Below are positions 36,210 through 48,418 of a stretch of DNA of 64,000 nucleotides, in pieces. Source of the stretch: Caenorhabditis elegans (taxonomy: Eukaryota; Nematoda; Chromadorea; Rhabditida; Rhabditidae); assembly GCF_000002985.6 (NCBI RefSeq), contig NC_003282.8, positions 17,360,001 through 17,424,000 on the forward strand, in the 5' to 3' direction. Made by a program: the position numbers and the translations under genes. The notes below the pieces were generated by a model that saw only the letters and a list, made by a program, of their open reading frames with translations, was not told the DNA's origin and made no database searches. Positions within the stretch are counted from its first letter, which is position 1. Each line of letters opens with the position of its first letter.

Positions 36210-37491
36210 ATGAATGCAACTACTGAAGATTCCATTCATGGCGATCCACGCTACGTTAACTACAAATTCGATCCGTTTACTTTTCCGTTTTTAGTCGCAT
36301 TCATTCCTCTTATTTATCTTATACCTACAGTTTTTGTGATAATGTTTATTCTGAAAGTATTTATTCGGCGATTACTGACAAAAAAACACGATTTGATGAA
36401 CCCTCATGTTTTTCTCGTAATTGTGCTCTCACAAGTAACGGTAAGGACTTCAATAATTTTTGTACTTGTTGTTTTTCAAAAGCTTTGCAAAGAACTTACT
36501 TTAACTTTTAGAATTTCGGTTACACGTTAGCTGATTATTTTGTCATTCGTGCACCATCAACAGGAATAATGACTTCTTGGTGCGCTTCTCAGAAGCCTAA
36601 TCATTTTTTGAAAATAATTTTCTTTTTTTCAATATACTTCAACTACACTGCGTTTCTTTTTCCATTATTGTTATCGGTTCTAAGACTCATTCCGTTTAAC
36701 TATCCTACTAGGCAAAAACAGGTAGGACTGAAAAACTGTAACTATTTCTACGTGGAACGGCAAGATGATTTTTTTTTGCCACTTGTTGATAAATCAAAGA
36801 ACTTTCAATTTTAAGCATACGATCCGCTCAATTTTTAAAGGAAATGACATCCATATTTTAATAGTTTCAGCTCTGCTCGAAAGTTGTAGAATTTTCGATT
36901 CCGTTCATATTTCTCTATCCGTGCATTTTTACATTTACTCTCAATCCGGCGCTTGGACTGTGTCGACAGTACAATGTTTTGTACCAGTTTGGGCATATTT
37001 ATGTGTTTTTCATTAACAATTGGTTTAATGTAAGTTCTATTCTTGATTTGAAAATTTGGCACATTTCCACATTCAGGTGAAACTAGACAATTTTCTGGTA
37101 CCAAATGCGATTTTCTGGTTATTTCTTTGTACAATAACCAATGTTATTTCATATAGAAAAATGAAAGTTCTAAGAAATAAGCAAAAAAGTAAAAAACTTC
37201 AAAGAGCTGAGCGGTCATTAACTCTTACAACAGTCTCTATGCTATCTGCCCATATCAACAATTTAATTTTTGTTGTAAGTTTATACATGGCATGTTTTCG
37301 CATTCAATATTCTGTTTAAGATGATTTACATGTTTTACTTCTCAGTATCTGCTTACCTTGCGGCACTGAGACCATTTGGTAACAATTTCGATATAGTTTT
37401 TTCCACAATGATATTCTATTCGACTCATCCGGTTTTCAAAAAGAGAGCAACTACAAATGCTTTCTTCAATGTTAGAGCTCTCAATTTGTGA
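36210..37491 (+). CDS. sru-like seven-helix chemoreceptor
   Basis: Exons 36210-36440, 36512-36721, a third ending in NNWFN before GTAAG near 37030, a fourth from about 37078, and 37321-37491 join into a protein of about 330 residues with seven hydrophobic segments. Recognisable parts are FPFLVAFIPLIYLIPTVFVI, KHDLMNPHVFLVIVLSQVT, LIPFNYPTRQKQ, EFSIPFIFLYPCIFTFTLNP, RSLTLTTVSMLSAHINNLIF and FYSTHPVFKKR. The NPHVF segment and overall layout fit the sru family of the SRG superfamily of nematode chemoreceptors; that choice is by memory. It probably sits in sensory neuron cilia and binds an unknown ligand. It is the intact tandem partner of the pseudogene 0.9 kb upstream. Confidence 0.75.
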
Positions 37492-39775
37492 TAAATAATT
37501 TGAAGTCCGTTTTATAAACAAGTTTTGCCTCATGAAAAAAGTTTATATTTTAAAACAAAAGTTTTCTACGCCTTAAGTGTGTTCGTTAAGTTTCAAATTG
37601 TGGAGCTCCATGAAAATGTTGAAGGCTAAATGGTCAAGACTTGCTACTTGGTTTTAAATATTTGACAGTCGCTGTCACTAGCAAAAACATGACATCTTAA
37701 TCTTGAAACAGTGTTTTACAGGATAAAGTTGAGAAAAAAATGCTGAAAAATCAATAATTTTGGAGGACCCAGCCGTTGTCGAACACTATCAGAGATCAAA
37801 GTAAACAAGAATTTACAAAACTAGTGCTTAGAATATGGCTGAACCACCTGTGTTTGAAGATTTCAAAAACTGCCGAACTCACCAAAGTTTTCCAACCGAT
37901 CAGATCAAAGATTTCCATACATTTGCAATGAATCAGAATCTCTCTTTATTCTAAAGTTTTTCATTAGAACCGTGATCCGATTAATTAAAAACGCGCATTT
38001 TCTCTTGACTTCTTTTATTTACAACTAGAGAAACGTTTTGAGGTTAGGTTTTTTTTTAATTTCAAAGGTAATTAAAAGTAATAAGGTATGAAACACAAAA
38101 GATTGATTTCTTTAATAAATGGTTTCAAATGAATTTTTGAGATTATATGATTATCTTCAAATTTTGATTTTCAGTACAAAAATAAACTTTTCAAAAGCTT
38201 CCATGTGGCTTCGTGTCTTCCTAGACTGTAAAAACAACAATTTAAACTGAAATAGCGATATTGATGAATTTGCAATGTTAAAAAAAAATTAAAATTCTTT
38301 TTTTTAGAAAAATTTAAATTCTCGAAACATTTTCAATTCAGCTATGTTCGGATTGCTCTTTGTCCTCTAGTTGCCCTCATCATATTGTTGCCTATATAAA
38401 TTCGAAATTCTGCTAGAATTTTAAATTCTCCCCTCCTCTTTAAGCCCACTCCTTCATCTTCTACCTTATTTTCTGGGTCCATAAATATTTTCATAACTGT
38501 TGCAATTCATTCAAAATAAACACCGCCTCCTCAAAATTCACCAAAAAAGAATGAAATATTTTAATTTTAAAGCTAAACTGCTGCACTACCTCATTTTCTA
38601 TATTTATCGCCGTCGACTCCCTCAAATTCCTCTCCTGGACATAACAATACAAGGGAATGAATAAATTATGGTCTTGACACGACAAGTCACTAGAAGTTAG
38701 TTGATCTTTGGTGAGATGGTAGCTGGAATAGACACCCTCAAGCTTCTCGACTTCACATAAAATTTGTTTCTCACAAGTATTGTTTTGAAAAATTCAAAAG
38801 CGATTAGAAAAAGCCACGGTTAGGAATCTAAAATTAGGTTTATATTAATCGAAAAATTATGCGATTTTTTAACGGCTTCTGAATGTTTTAATGTTTTTGA
38901 ATGTGGTTGGAAAATTGTTCGAAAAATGTTTGTAATTTTCAAACAACTTAAATTTTCTTTGAAGAATATCTAAAATTAACTCTTAAAAAGGATGAATTGA
39001 ACATCAGAAAAGAGGTAAAATTCCCTTTATATATGATAGTATTTTATCTAAGAACACGGAGATAATCTCTATTGCAATATGAAACTAGAAAATGATGTCT
39101 TATAGAGAGTGTCCTATTTTTGTATGAGGGAAATAAATTGATCTCTTTTGTTTCCTAATCTTTTTTCATATGCTTTCGTTTTCAAAACTCACGTTATCAT
39201 TTCTATTTCCTGGTAAGTGAACTTCTATAAAATACAAAATCCTATAAAATTAACCAAAAACTGATGAAGAATAATTTTGTCTTCAATTTTATAAACTCTC
39301 CCCTGTCGTACTCTATTTGCCCTACATCGTATAAATGTATAAACCTACAATTTGTTTTCTCCAAAACATATACATTTTATTTAGGTACCTCAATTTTATT
39401 TTATATTTTTCAGTTCTCGTGACTTTTCTGAATGATTCTAGAAATTCTTTGAGAAAAAACAAATGAAAAATACTAATTTTTTCTCAAAATTTAATGTTTT
39501 GGAAATTTGTAACCGTCAATTTAAAAGATATTATCTCGTGGTATCACTAGATTCTGCGAAAATTATGGTGAAATTTTCTAAATTCCACATAATTCCTAGT
39601 TACAACCGATCAGAAATCCTACGCAAACTCCGCCCCCTTAATTGCGTTTTGAGCAACAACTAGGCGGAGTCTTCGACAGAGAGCTCATCTCGATCATTCC
39701 CTGCTTTATTGTTGTCTTTGAACATTCGAACGGCTGAAATTTATTAAACTGTTTTTTTTAGATTTGGCTTGAAAA
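37492..39775. other. Intergenic region
   Basis: No gene is supported in 2.3 kb. The 21U-RNA type 8-mer at 37704-37711 is discussed among the rejected items. Confidence 0.5.
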
Positions 39776-42336
39776 ATGAATTCGTCAGTTTACAATGATA
39801 CTGACGCCGATGATCCACCACCATCCATTATCGCACCGATTTTGAGTTTGGACCCAATTACGGTGAGTGTTTGTTTGTTTGTTTATTCGAAATTTGATAA
39901 ATAGTAACAAAATGTAATGCATAGAAGATCAACGGGGAAAATCGAATAACACATAAAATAAGAAAGACCCGTCAGAGTCCATCTTAAGTATGAAAAGTAA
40001 ATACTATTTGACAGAAGAGGATAAATCAACGAGAAATTTAAAAGAATGAGATTTGTTGGTTTATGAGGTTCATAAACTGGGAGGGGGAAAGGAATGTTGG
40101 TACATTGTGAACAATACTGTTCCAAAGGGGAATACTGTTCCAAAGGGGAATACTGTTCCAAAGTGATATAATAAATAATGTTTCATGAACAATTTTAAAA
40201 TATCAGAAATTTAGATTTTTATATTTTTAAACATTGACAATTTAGAGAAATCTCCTTCAAAATTTGTGTGCAATATATCTCGAAATATATTGAATTTTGG
40301 AAGAAAACACACTAATATCAACATGCATATGAGCAGAAAGAATATTAAGTATGTTTAACTTTCCAAAGTTTCAGCGCCTCATGTTTCACGTGGCAACTGT
40401 GTCCATCAATTCCAGTTCCACGTCGATTTCGTCTCAAGAAGAAGCTACAGATGATCCGCTCACAGAAATGCTTGATCGTTTCAGTAGAATCCAACAAGAG
40501 GAATGTGATCGCATAGCTAACTTGTGTGAAAACCGACAGCTGTACACGTGGCTTGTAGGTTACGGTTTCATTTTTGTATTTCTCTTGGCGCTGTTCGGAA
40601 ACGTCGTAAACTTGTTGATCTATAATTCGGATCACATTAAATACTATATTGCCATCAGAATGTTGTGCACAAGACTGGTAAGAAGGATTCAAAATTGGAA
40701 ATTGTTATTTTAAAACATAGTTTTAGCTTATGAACTCGCTGACTCTAATATGCATGCTTCCTCAAGCGCTTCGCATTGTTTCTGCGTGGGATTCTGATTC
40801 ACATATAAACGAAATATATTGGGTTTACTATCCGTATCAGATCTATTTTGTCAACCTTTTTGGATTTTGTGCTATGTGGTGAGTTAGCTATTCAATTTTT
40901 CTAAACGCTTACAATGTTTCTAGGTTAACTGTGCTTATGACCGCAGAGTGTTATCTTCACGTGTTTTTCCCGTCCCACTCAAAAAGTCTTTGCACCAAGA
41001 GAAATCTCTCACGAAGCTATTTCATTATTCTTGTTGTTGGTGCCTTATTGGCATTGATGTATAAGTTCAATCGAAGTGTTACATTGAGCACACATTGCAA
41101 CCGCGTTATACCGACAATTCACGCTTCTGAAGGTAATTGGTAATCATTTAAGGCCCACGAATAATAGGCATAAAAAGTTTTCTGATATATATATCCAAAA
41201 ACGTATCGCGAATTTTGTTGTAATTTTGCATCAATCTTGAAGTGCCTCTTTACTGTTCAGTTTTTCAAATAACTTCCTCAGTTGCGTTCTTTGAACTTTT
41301 GATCGATTGCCAGTATCAAGGACAAGACAATACAAAATAGAACTTTAGATTTTGTAATGATCTGTCTGGAAAAGATCCACACATTTGCAAACCTCCTCTT
41401 CGCTATTGTCGTCCCAATGGGTCTGCTTCTCTTCATGGCAGCGTCAATTCTTTGGAAGTTGGTCTTGAAGCGAAGCGATTTTGTATCGCACTTCACGTAT
41501 GGCGTAAATAGTATTATCTTCATCATTCTGAAATTTCAGAGCAGAAAAACGTTGTGTGACACGGATTACTCTAATCACCACAGGACTTCAATTAATTGCT
41601 GAACTTCCCCCAATTCCTGTTTTCTTGTATGCTACTATTTTCGGACCAGCTGTCACCAACGAGCCTGCTATTTGCGTCTGGAATACTATAGGTGGGCACA
41701 TCTATTGAAAATTCTTCTGAAATAATTCTACAACATCACTCATTTTCAGCCGTCTTCCTTGGTCTATGCAACGTTTCGCTCTCTTTCTTTGTGTACCTTG
41801 TTTTTTCCGACAAGTTTCGTGAAATGGTGAAAACGTGAGTTTTCAAAATTTCAAGATAATTTGGGCTAACAAAACTGCTTTTAATAGGATGGTTGGCAAA
41901 GTTTGTTTTTCTGAATATTCAGTTTTCTTTTGAAATCTGAGATCTTGAGGGATAAATTGTATGTTATCAAACAGAGTATGAAATCAAAAAAAAAAAGAGG
42001 CAGATTTCTGATTTATCAGAAAAGCTGTTAAGCTAGACTAAAAATCCGATTAACCGAAAGTGCGTGCATAATAATGTTTCTAATTCAGACGTCTCTGTGA
42101 GCTGATCCCATGCATCTCTTCCCCTCGATCCTTGGTACATTACTCAAATGAGTCAACTGATCCAAAGTTGAGAACAAACTTGTTGGCACGAGAGCAGGTT
42201 CATATAAAACAGCCTGAGACGGAATGTTAGTTTTAATTTTAATGTCGTCAAATTTTTTGAATTTATAGCGTCGGTCTGCACAGAAACCTATCTTCTCAAC
42301 GAGAAATCTTCAACGAATGATGACTCCTTCTTGTAA
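39776..42336 (+). CDS. FMRFamide-receptor-like GPCR (rhodopsin family) with altered DRY motif
   Basis: Nine exons (39776-39862, 40375-40677, 40727-40878, 40924-41139, 41314-41496, 41540-41691, 41750-41834, 42089-42225, 42269-42336) join to 460 residues. The long N-terminus has N-S/T sites. TM1 contains LALFGNVVNLLIYNSD; helix 3 is NLFGFCAMWLTVLMTAECYL, followed by HVFFPSHSKSLCTKRNLSRS. This last stretch resembles FMRFamide-type receptors (frpr family). The second extracellular loop has its Cys at EGNCIKDK, created by splicing GGTAATTG to TATCAAGG. TM7 is LCNVSLSFFVYLVFSDKFRE. The usual D/E-R-Y is E-C-Y, so the G-protein-contacting Arg is missing. It is likely a peptide receptor in neurons with unknown ligand. 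A name such as T02D1.4 would fit but I am not certain. Confidence 0.8.
40107..40161. repeat. Three tandem 18-bp units
   Basis: GGGGAATACTGTTCCAAA is repeated about three times in the first intron of the GPCR gene. Confidence 0.85.
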
Positions 42337-42576
42337 TCGTTTTTTCTATACTGGAAACTTAACTTTTATATATTTCTGATCAAAACTCTATGCCATGACA
42401 CTTGCTTCACTATCGCATGATGCTTCTTTTGTTTCCACTCAAATGAAGCTGTTTTTTGAATATTTCCCTATATTTATTAAAATCGTTAATTCAATTTTTA
42501 ATGAAAACCGGATCGTCACAAGGTCAAAAAGTATATACATACAAGTTTTAAATTAAGATAAACTGATAGACAAATC

Positions 42577-45500
42577 CTATTCACTATCATCAGTGTCAAT
42601 CGTCATGTTCAAATGATCTTCATTTCCGCCTAGAAGCTGGCAGACTTCTTCAAGACGTTCCTTCCATCGGGGAACCTCGGCAAGCTGCTTTTCGAGTTGT
42701 TGTTTTTCTTCTGAATAGCTCATTCGCTCCCCAATGGTCTTCTCGTTTAAAGATGACACCTTGTAGCCACCTTCGCCGTCATATTGAAGAAGATGCGTAT
42801 GGAACTTCCTAAAAAAATTAAAACAATTTTAACAAAAAACTGTAGTTATTTTTCCACAGTATAGATCCATGATATTGTAACGTTACTTCTAAAATTATAA
42901 ATGACTATCACTCTTACCATAAACTTGGCCGATGAGTTACTGTCAGTAGAGTGATTCCAGAATCTTTAATAGCTTGGTAGATACTTCCTTCAACATCTAT
43001 TGATACTGCAGAGGTGCACTCGTCGAGAAGAGCATACTTGGGCCTGAAGTAACAAATTCCAATTTTCTGATTTGACCAATGTTTTTTTGACTATTAAAAA
43101 TTAATTGCATGTGAAATATAAACAGGAAAACATTTCCGGAACCATACCTATGATAGAAGACTCTAGCCATTCCCATTCGTTGTTTTTCGCCTCCCGAAAG
43201 TACATCCATCCAATCATTCTGGGCATCCCATCCTCCTTCTCGTTCAACAATATGCTCCAAATGCACGATTCTAAGCATTGTCATCAAGTCTTGATCGGTA
43301 ATCCCTTGTCTTCTCATTTGAATTGTCGTATCTGGATAGATTACTTGGTCACGAAGAGTTCCTAGTGTCATGTAGGGCCTTTGGGGGATGTAGTACATAC
43401 GGTCTGATGTTGGCTTCTCAAGGTGACCTCTGAAGATATCGAGTGGTTAAATAACAAATTAATTACTTTGAATACCTATACACCGGCCACAAACCACCAA
43501 GAATTCTGAATAGAGAACTTTTACCACAACCATTAGGACCAGTAATCAAAACATGCATTCCTGGTGAGATCTGAAATTTTGCAACATAAGTATATTACAA
43601 AAATCGGATTAACTACCGTTAATGTCATGTTTTTCACTACGACATCTCCATTTGGAGTCACAATTGGCACCGAGTTAAGAATAATTTCATCGGCTTCGGA
43701 GTCTGTGATGATTCCTGGAATTTTCCGCTTTGAATTTAATTCTATAGTTTGCCGGCTTGTAGGATACCTTCGATTTTACTAGTGTCAAATCTTTCCCCTC
43801 TCTGACCTTGTTCGGCTCCAGCGCTAACAGTCTGCCGTTGATAAATTCCTTTCTTCGCGTCATCAAATACTTGGAACATTTCATGAACTCGTCCTGTGTA
43901 ACCAGCTAATTCAGTAACTTCTTTATAGCTTGTCATAAGACGTTCGACTGCGTCTGCCGAGTTGAAAAGAAGAGTTTTGGCAGTAGCATACCCACGGGTT
44001 CGTTCAGAGACACCCCGATCCGGGAGATCTTCTAGTTTCGTAGATTCTGAAAAAAATCATTGAAAGTGAATGAAATGTTTTCGAAATCTTACTTTCATCG
44101 TCTGCATACTCAGTAGCCAATATAGGAAGTGCAATCATGACCATTCCAGTTCCAGACCATACATATTTCATAAGGAACTGTTCAATCATAATATAAGGAA
44201 TTCGTTTTTTAAATATTAACATCATTTGTTGATATAATGAGTTAAATGCACCGTCAAGTTGTTTGTATTCCGCCTAAAAATAATTTTCACATTCGACATC
44301 CAAAAATATTGCAACAAACCTGATGACCTCCGTAAAATGCAATTTCTTCTGAATTAGTGATTATTCTTGAATGTAAATACCGAAGATGTCCTTTTCTTCT
44401 GGCCTCTTCTGCTACCATATGACCGAATCTCGGAGAAACTGCTCTCAAAATTTTTGCTGTCAGAGAGACTGCCATTATAGCCATGCATGATGGTAGGAAT
44501 GTTGAGCGGCCTGTGCCACGTTGAATCGCTAATTTTATAAGAGTGAATCTGAGAAATGAGCTTCTTTCCAAAAAAAACGCATTCAAAAAACCTACGTTAT
44601 TAGAGCAACATCCAATACAGGTTTAGTGAGATGGGAGTATAAATGAGCAACACTCTGTGAAAACATTGTTATATCTTCTGTCAAACATTGGTCAGCGTTT
44701 TGTAGACGAGTATCCAGGTTAGAAACTGCGTAGTAAGTTTGGTCCTGGATCAATTAGTATAAATTATTTGAGAAAGTTATTGTGCTCTTAGAACTTACAG
44801 AAAAATATTGCTTGTATGCATGTTTTGTAAGTCTTGTTCTAAATGCTAATCCCAGGTAAGACTCAAAGAATCTGATCATGGAGTTTACGAATGTAGCTGG
44901 CAGAGCGACAAGAATCCATTTAACGAGATGAAGCACAAATTGCAAGACATTCTGAAAATACAACTTTTTGAAAAGAGATTAAATATTTGCACAGGTGGTG
45001 CATTTGTTTCAAGCCGCACCAATACATATTTTCTAATAGTAATTCTCAATTTTAAAGAATTTATTCTAAAATATTTCTTCACTTCCCATTTTGGATAAAT
45101 AAAATATAATTTGAACCAGCTTGAATTAGAATTGCCTAACATGGGTTGAATTGGGGTTTCATTATTTGAATAAAAACAATTCCTCACCTTTTCCACAATT
45201 GCTTGAACCATTGATCCTTCAAGTTGAGCCACAAAAATGGTCAAAAACGTTCGGCAAATGAGAATTATTGAATGCATCCCTAAAAATCATGTTTATACTT
45301 TCAAGATTATTGCAACTGTAATAATATCACTCACCTATAATTCCAGCTTCTTTACTAAAAACTCCTGGAATCATTATTTTCAACAGTTCTTTCAATTGCT
45401 TCAAGAATTGGGGGTCAAATGCCTTTTTCTTATTCTTTTTCGGTGTTCCATCGGACGCAACACTGTCTTCTTTCTCCATTTTATGGTGTGATTTTTGAGA

Positions 45501-45623
45501 TTTTCGGAGTGAAACCCAGTGAGCTACTGCAACTGCTGCGACTCCTGCTGCACCGACGAGCAGTGCTTTTTTCCGCTTTTCAGGATCTATTCCAGTTTCC
45601 AGAAACTTTGATTGAACTGACAT
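42577..45623 (-). CDS. pmp-4: PMP-4, peroxisomal ABCD-type half transporter
   Basis: About twelve exons on the minus strand from the ATG at 45623 to the TAG at 42577-42579. The N-terminus, [20 protein letters not shown], and a following hydrophobic stretch fit the peroxisome-targeting region of ABCD proteins. The membrane domain contains the ABCD hallmark [11 protein letters not shown]. The nucleotide-binding domain has Walker [10 protein letters not shown], signature [17 protein letters not shown], Walker [14 protein letters not shown] and the H-loop VTHRPSLW. A coiled, acidic tail ([13 protein letters not shown] to TDDSE) ends it. Family members move very-long-chain fatty acyl-CoAs into peroxisomes; human ABCD1 is the adrenoleukodystrophy gene. 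It would act as a dimer. The name (T02D1.5) is from memory. The gene is convergent with the GPCR, 240 bases apart. Confidence 0.92.
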
Positions 45624-46900
45624 TTTATTTCTGAAATTTTTGACATTGAGAAGTTTTTGAAAAAAAAGAAAACATTCACAAAATAGCTAAAATATACCAT
45701 GAAAAATAATGAAAAAATCTACGATATTAAAAAAGGTTTAGTTTTTATTAAGAAAATAACTAGTTTTTATATAATAATGGTGTGAATGAAAAAGAAACGA
45801 CCAGTGTTGTCTACGCAAAAATGTGCGATAAGACAACAAATAAATTGGTTAGATCAACGTAGAATAGACTCCGATTAAAACTGCACAGAGTGCGTTTTTC
45901 ATGAAGCCATTTTCAGAAAATGGAAAACTTGAATGGAGGACGAAGTTCCGGCCGAACTGATTTTGAAGAAAAATTTGAATTGCGAAATCCAGAGTTGTAC
46001 TTTGTTTTTTGTACCGATAAGATTAAAATACCCAGATGCAAGAAATCTGGCTACAAGCTATCTCACATAGAATGCTTTAGTTTCAATTTGAGAAGTTATC
46101 TTCAGAAAATATGTTTAATAGTAAGCAATACGCTTTTCTTTTAATAATACATATTCAAAATAAAGTTTAAAAAACCATGTTTTATTTAATAAAAACGATT
46201 TTTTGAGGGCCTTAAACTAAATTTAATTATTTGCTTAAGATAAAAACAACCAAAAATAAAAACCGTCTTGTTTTTGTTATCATGTCATCACATCACCACC
46301 CCTCCTCCTTTCTATCGTTTTCTCTTATCAGTTGAAAAATATACATTAAAGGGCATCTTTGACTAGACTGTGGTGATTTTCGAAAAATGCGAAATTTCTG
46401 ATAGTATCAACAAATTTAAACTTTTAAAGAGGAAGAATTCAACTTAAAGTAAGATCAGTGACCATTAAGAGTAAGAAACCAATGAATAAGAAAATAGAAA
46501 ACGGATTCTGATAAGGTGAAAACAGAGAAGATAGGGGACAGATGAAGCCAAGATGTGTAATACTGTGTCTATTCGAGAATTTGGTGTGTTACTTCTTGTT
46601 CTTCTAGATACATTGTCATTAATTGAAAGTAAGGGACATGGGAAAGTGGAGTGATTGAAAAAATTACACTGTATTTTATCAAACTACAGAGTTAAGTGAG
46701 TGTGTCATCCGAACGCAGTTATTTGAACACATATAGAAAATCTCAAAATCTGAAATCCGAAATCTGACATCTGAAATATGAATTCTGAAATGAAATGAAA
46801 AAATGACATCTGGGTTGAAAGCAAATCAACGTTGATTTACTATATTAATATACAAAACTGATGCATGTAACCTTTATTTAAAATCAATCAGATATTGCAA
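45624..46900. other. Intergenic region
   Basis: A plus-strand open frame at 45920-46144 has no family match or splice partners and is not called. At 46740-46800 short TCTGAAATC-like units repeat several times. Nothing else seen. Confidence 0.5.
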
Positions 46901-47125
46901 TTATTTTCTGCCCAGACTGTTCTCGATAGCAGCTTGTTTCTTGGCCATCATATCTTCAATTTTCTTCTTTGCTTCTGGACTCATGTTGGATTCACCCAAG
47001 AAAGCATTGACCTGGTCTTGAAGACCCATAAGAGCTTCAATGTCTTGATCGCTTGGGACGGCTTGAACGGAAGAGATGAAGATGAGGGAGAGAATGGAGA
47101 GGAGGAGAATATGGAGGAACTGCAT
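46901..47125 (-). CDS. Small secreted peptide, copy 1
   Basis: A single-exon frame of 74 residues. Its signal peptide (MQFLHILLLSILSLIFISSV) is followed by QAVPSDQDIEALMGLQDQVN. A helical, charged mature part ends AAIENSLGRK at the stop. Final Gly-Arg-Lys is a textbook amidation and basic-cleavage signal, so a mature peptide ending in ...NSL-amide is possible. There are no cysteines, which argues against defensin-type folds. Its neighbour at 47316-47591 is a tandem duplicate. No named family comes to mind; candidates are a peptide hormone or a secreted defence peptide. Confidence 0.75.
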   Translation of the reverse strand: MQFLHILLLSILSLIFISSVQAVPSDQDIEALMGLQDQVNAFLGESNMSPEAKKKIEDMMAKKQAAIENSLGRK

Positions 47126-47315
47126 TATTGTAATGAACTGAATCGAATTGATACATTTGAATGAAGAAAGTTGGCTTTTATAACGAATCTAGTTCCTTGA
47201 ATAAGTTCTCATCAGTATAAATACTGAGAAAAAATAAAATATGTGAACCGTTATCATCAAAAAGTTGGAAATTTTATTAGAGGAAGATAACTTTTTTGAA
47301 ATTGTTGTACAAGTT

Positions 47316-47591
47316 TTAATGCAGATGAATTTTATTTGAAACACAACGAAATCTTAAAGAAATCAATCTTTTTTTTCCAAAGCTCTTCTCAATAGCTGCT
47401 TGTTTTTTGGCCATCTGTTCTTGAATTTTTCTTTTGGCTTCCGGTCTCATGTTTGATGATGCCAGGTATGATTCCACATTTTCTTGAAGACCCATCATTG
47501 CTTCGATTTCAGCATCACTTGGAACAGCGTTGACTGAAGAGATAAAGACGATAGAAAGAATAGAGAGAAGAAGAATATGAAAAAATTGCAT
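47316..47591 (-). CDS. Small secreted peptide, copy 2, with extended C-terminus
   Basis: A single-exon frame of 91 residues from the ATG at 47591 (a longer open frame upstream has no ATG). The signal peptide MQFFHILLLSILSIVFISSV and NAVPSDAEIEAMMGLQENVE match copy 1 closely. The conserved core ends KKQAAIEKSFGKKR, aligned with KKQAAIENSLGRK of copy 1. Copy 1 stops there, while copy 2 continues for 16 more residues (LISLRFRCVSNKIHLH), apparently former 3' UTR. Gly-Lys-Lys-Arg is again an amidation and dibasic site, so the extension may simply be cut off. Function unknown. Confidence 0.72.
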   Translation of the reverse strand: MQFFHILLLSILSIVFISSVNAVPSDAEIEAMMGLQENVESYLASSNMRPEAKRKIQEQMAKKQAAIEKSFGKKRLISLRFRCVSNKIHLH

Positions 47592-48418
47592 TCTTGTTGA
47601 GAACCAATGGATACTGTTCCTTAAACCGAGAAAGAATATATACAATTTTTTGCTTCAGACTATGGGAAAATGCCATTAAATTATATCATAAACGGGAAAA
47701 ATTAAGTTCCCAAAGATTATTAGATTTTCAGTATGAAGCAAATAATTGTGCAAATATGGAGATGTGTGAAAATATTTTTTCTGTATGTATCTTAGCTGAC
47801 TTTGAGGAGCGCATGAAAATACGCCGAACACCGAGTTTCAAATTTTTTCGGCTCCCGGCTTGCGTTGGGAGCCGAGTTCAATTTTTTATTCGGTTGTGTT
47901 AAAAACTACAATTTAATTCTGTTTCATGAAAAATGTCACACAACAAAACAAGAAAGCCAGCTGAAAAATATTTCGCGTGAGCCGAAACGAGCCCAACTGC
48001 TACGCCGAGAGTCGAGAGCCGCAAATCCCTGGTATGTATTATTTCTTTAATAATGTTGATCGTTCGACTTTGTAAATTCATTTAAAAAATATTTTTTTTG
48101 GTCAACCTCATCTTGCCGTTAAGTTATTTATGTCCTTTTTTTTTAACTGTGCGAGGTTTGAAAATTTGGCTCCTTTAGCCTACTTTTTTAGCCTCCTAAT
48201 ACTTTTAGATTAATATTAGTTCAAAAAAAATTTCGAGTGTAATTATTCATTTACCGTAACAAACACAGACACATAAACTTGCCAAAAAAAAAAGTACAAA
48301 TAAATTGAAGTTTGGTGTACAAAATACCTCAATACTTTAAGATTAAAATATTGAGATCAAAGATATGAGAGATCGATGGGATTTATTTTAAAACGCATTA
48401 ATTCACAGAGAGATCTGT
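47592..48418. other. Intergenic, with a hairpin and GCCGA-rich stretch
   Basis: At 47849-47876 CGGCTCCCGGC and GGGAGCCG form a short stem. A GAGCCG-rich stretch follows at about 47970-48030. It may be the remains of a small inverted-repeat element; no target duplication is visible. Confidence 0.4.

Noticed and set aside
37704-37711. CTGTTTCA 8-mer (minus strand), the core upstream motif of worm 21U-RNAs; another at 61566-61573
   Set aside because: About two matches are expected by chance in 64 kb on both strands, and I cannot show the matching 21U start or the wider motif. Small-RNA reads would decide.
45920-46144. Open frame of 74 codons upstream of pmp-4 (plus strand)
   Set aside because: No recognisable motif, no splice context, and it lies in the likely pmp-4 promoter region.
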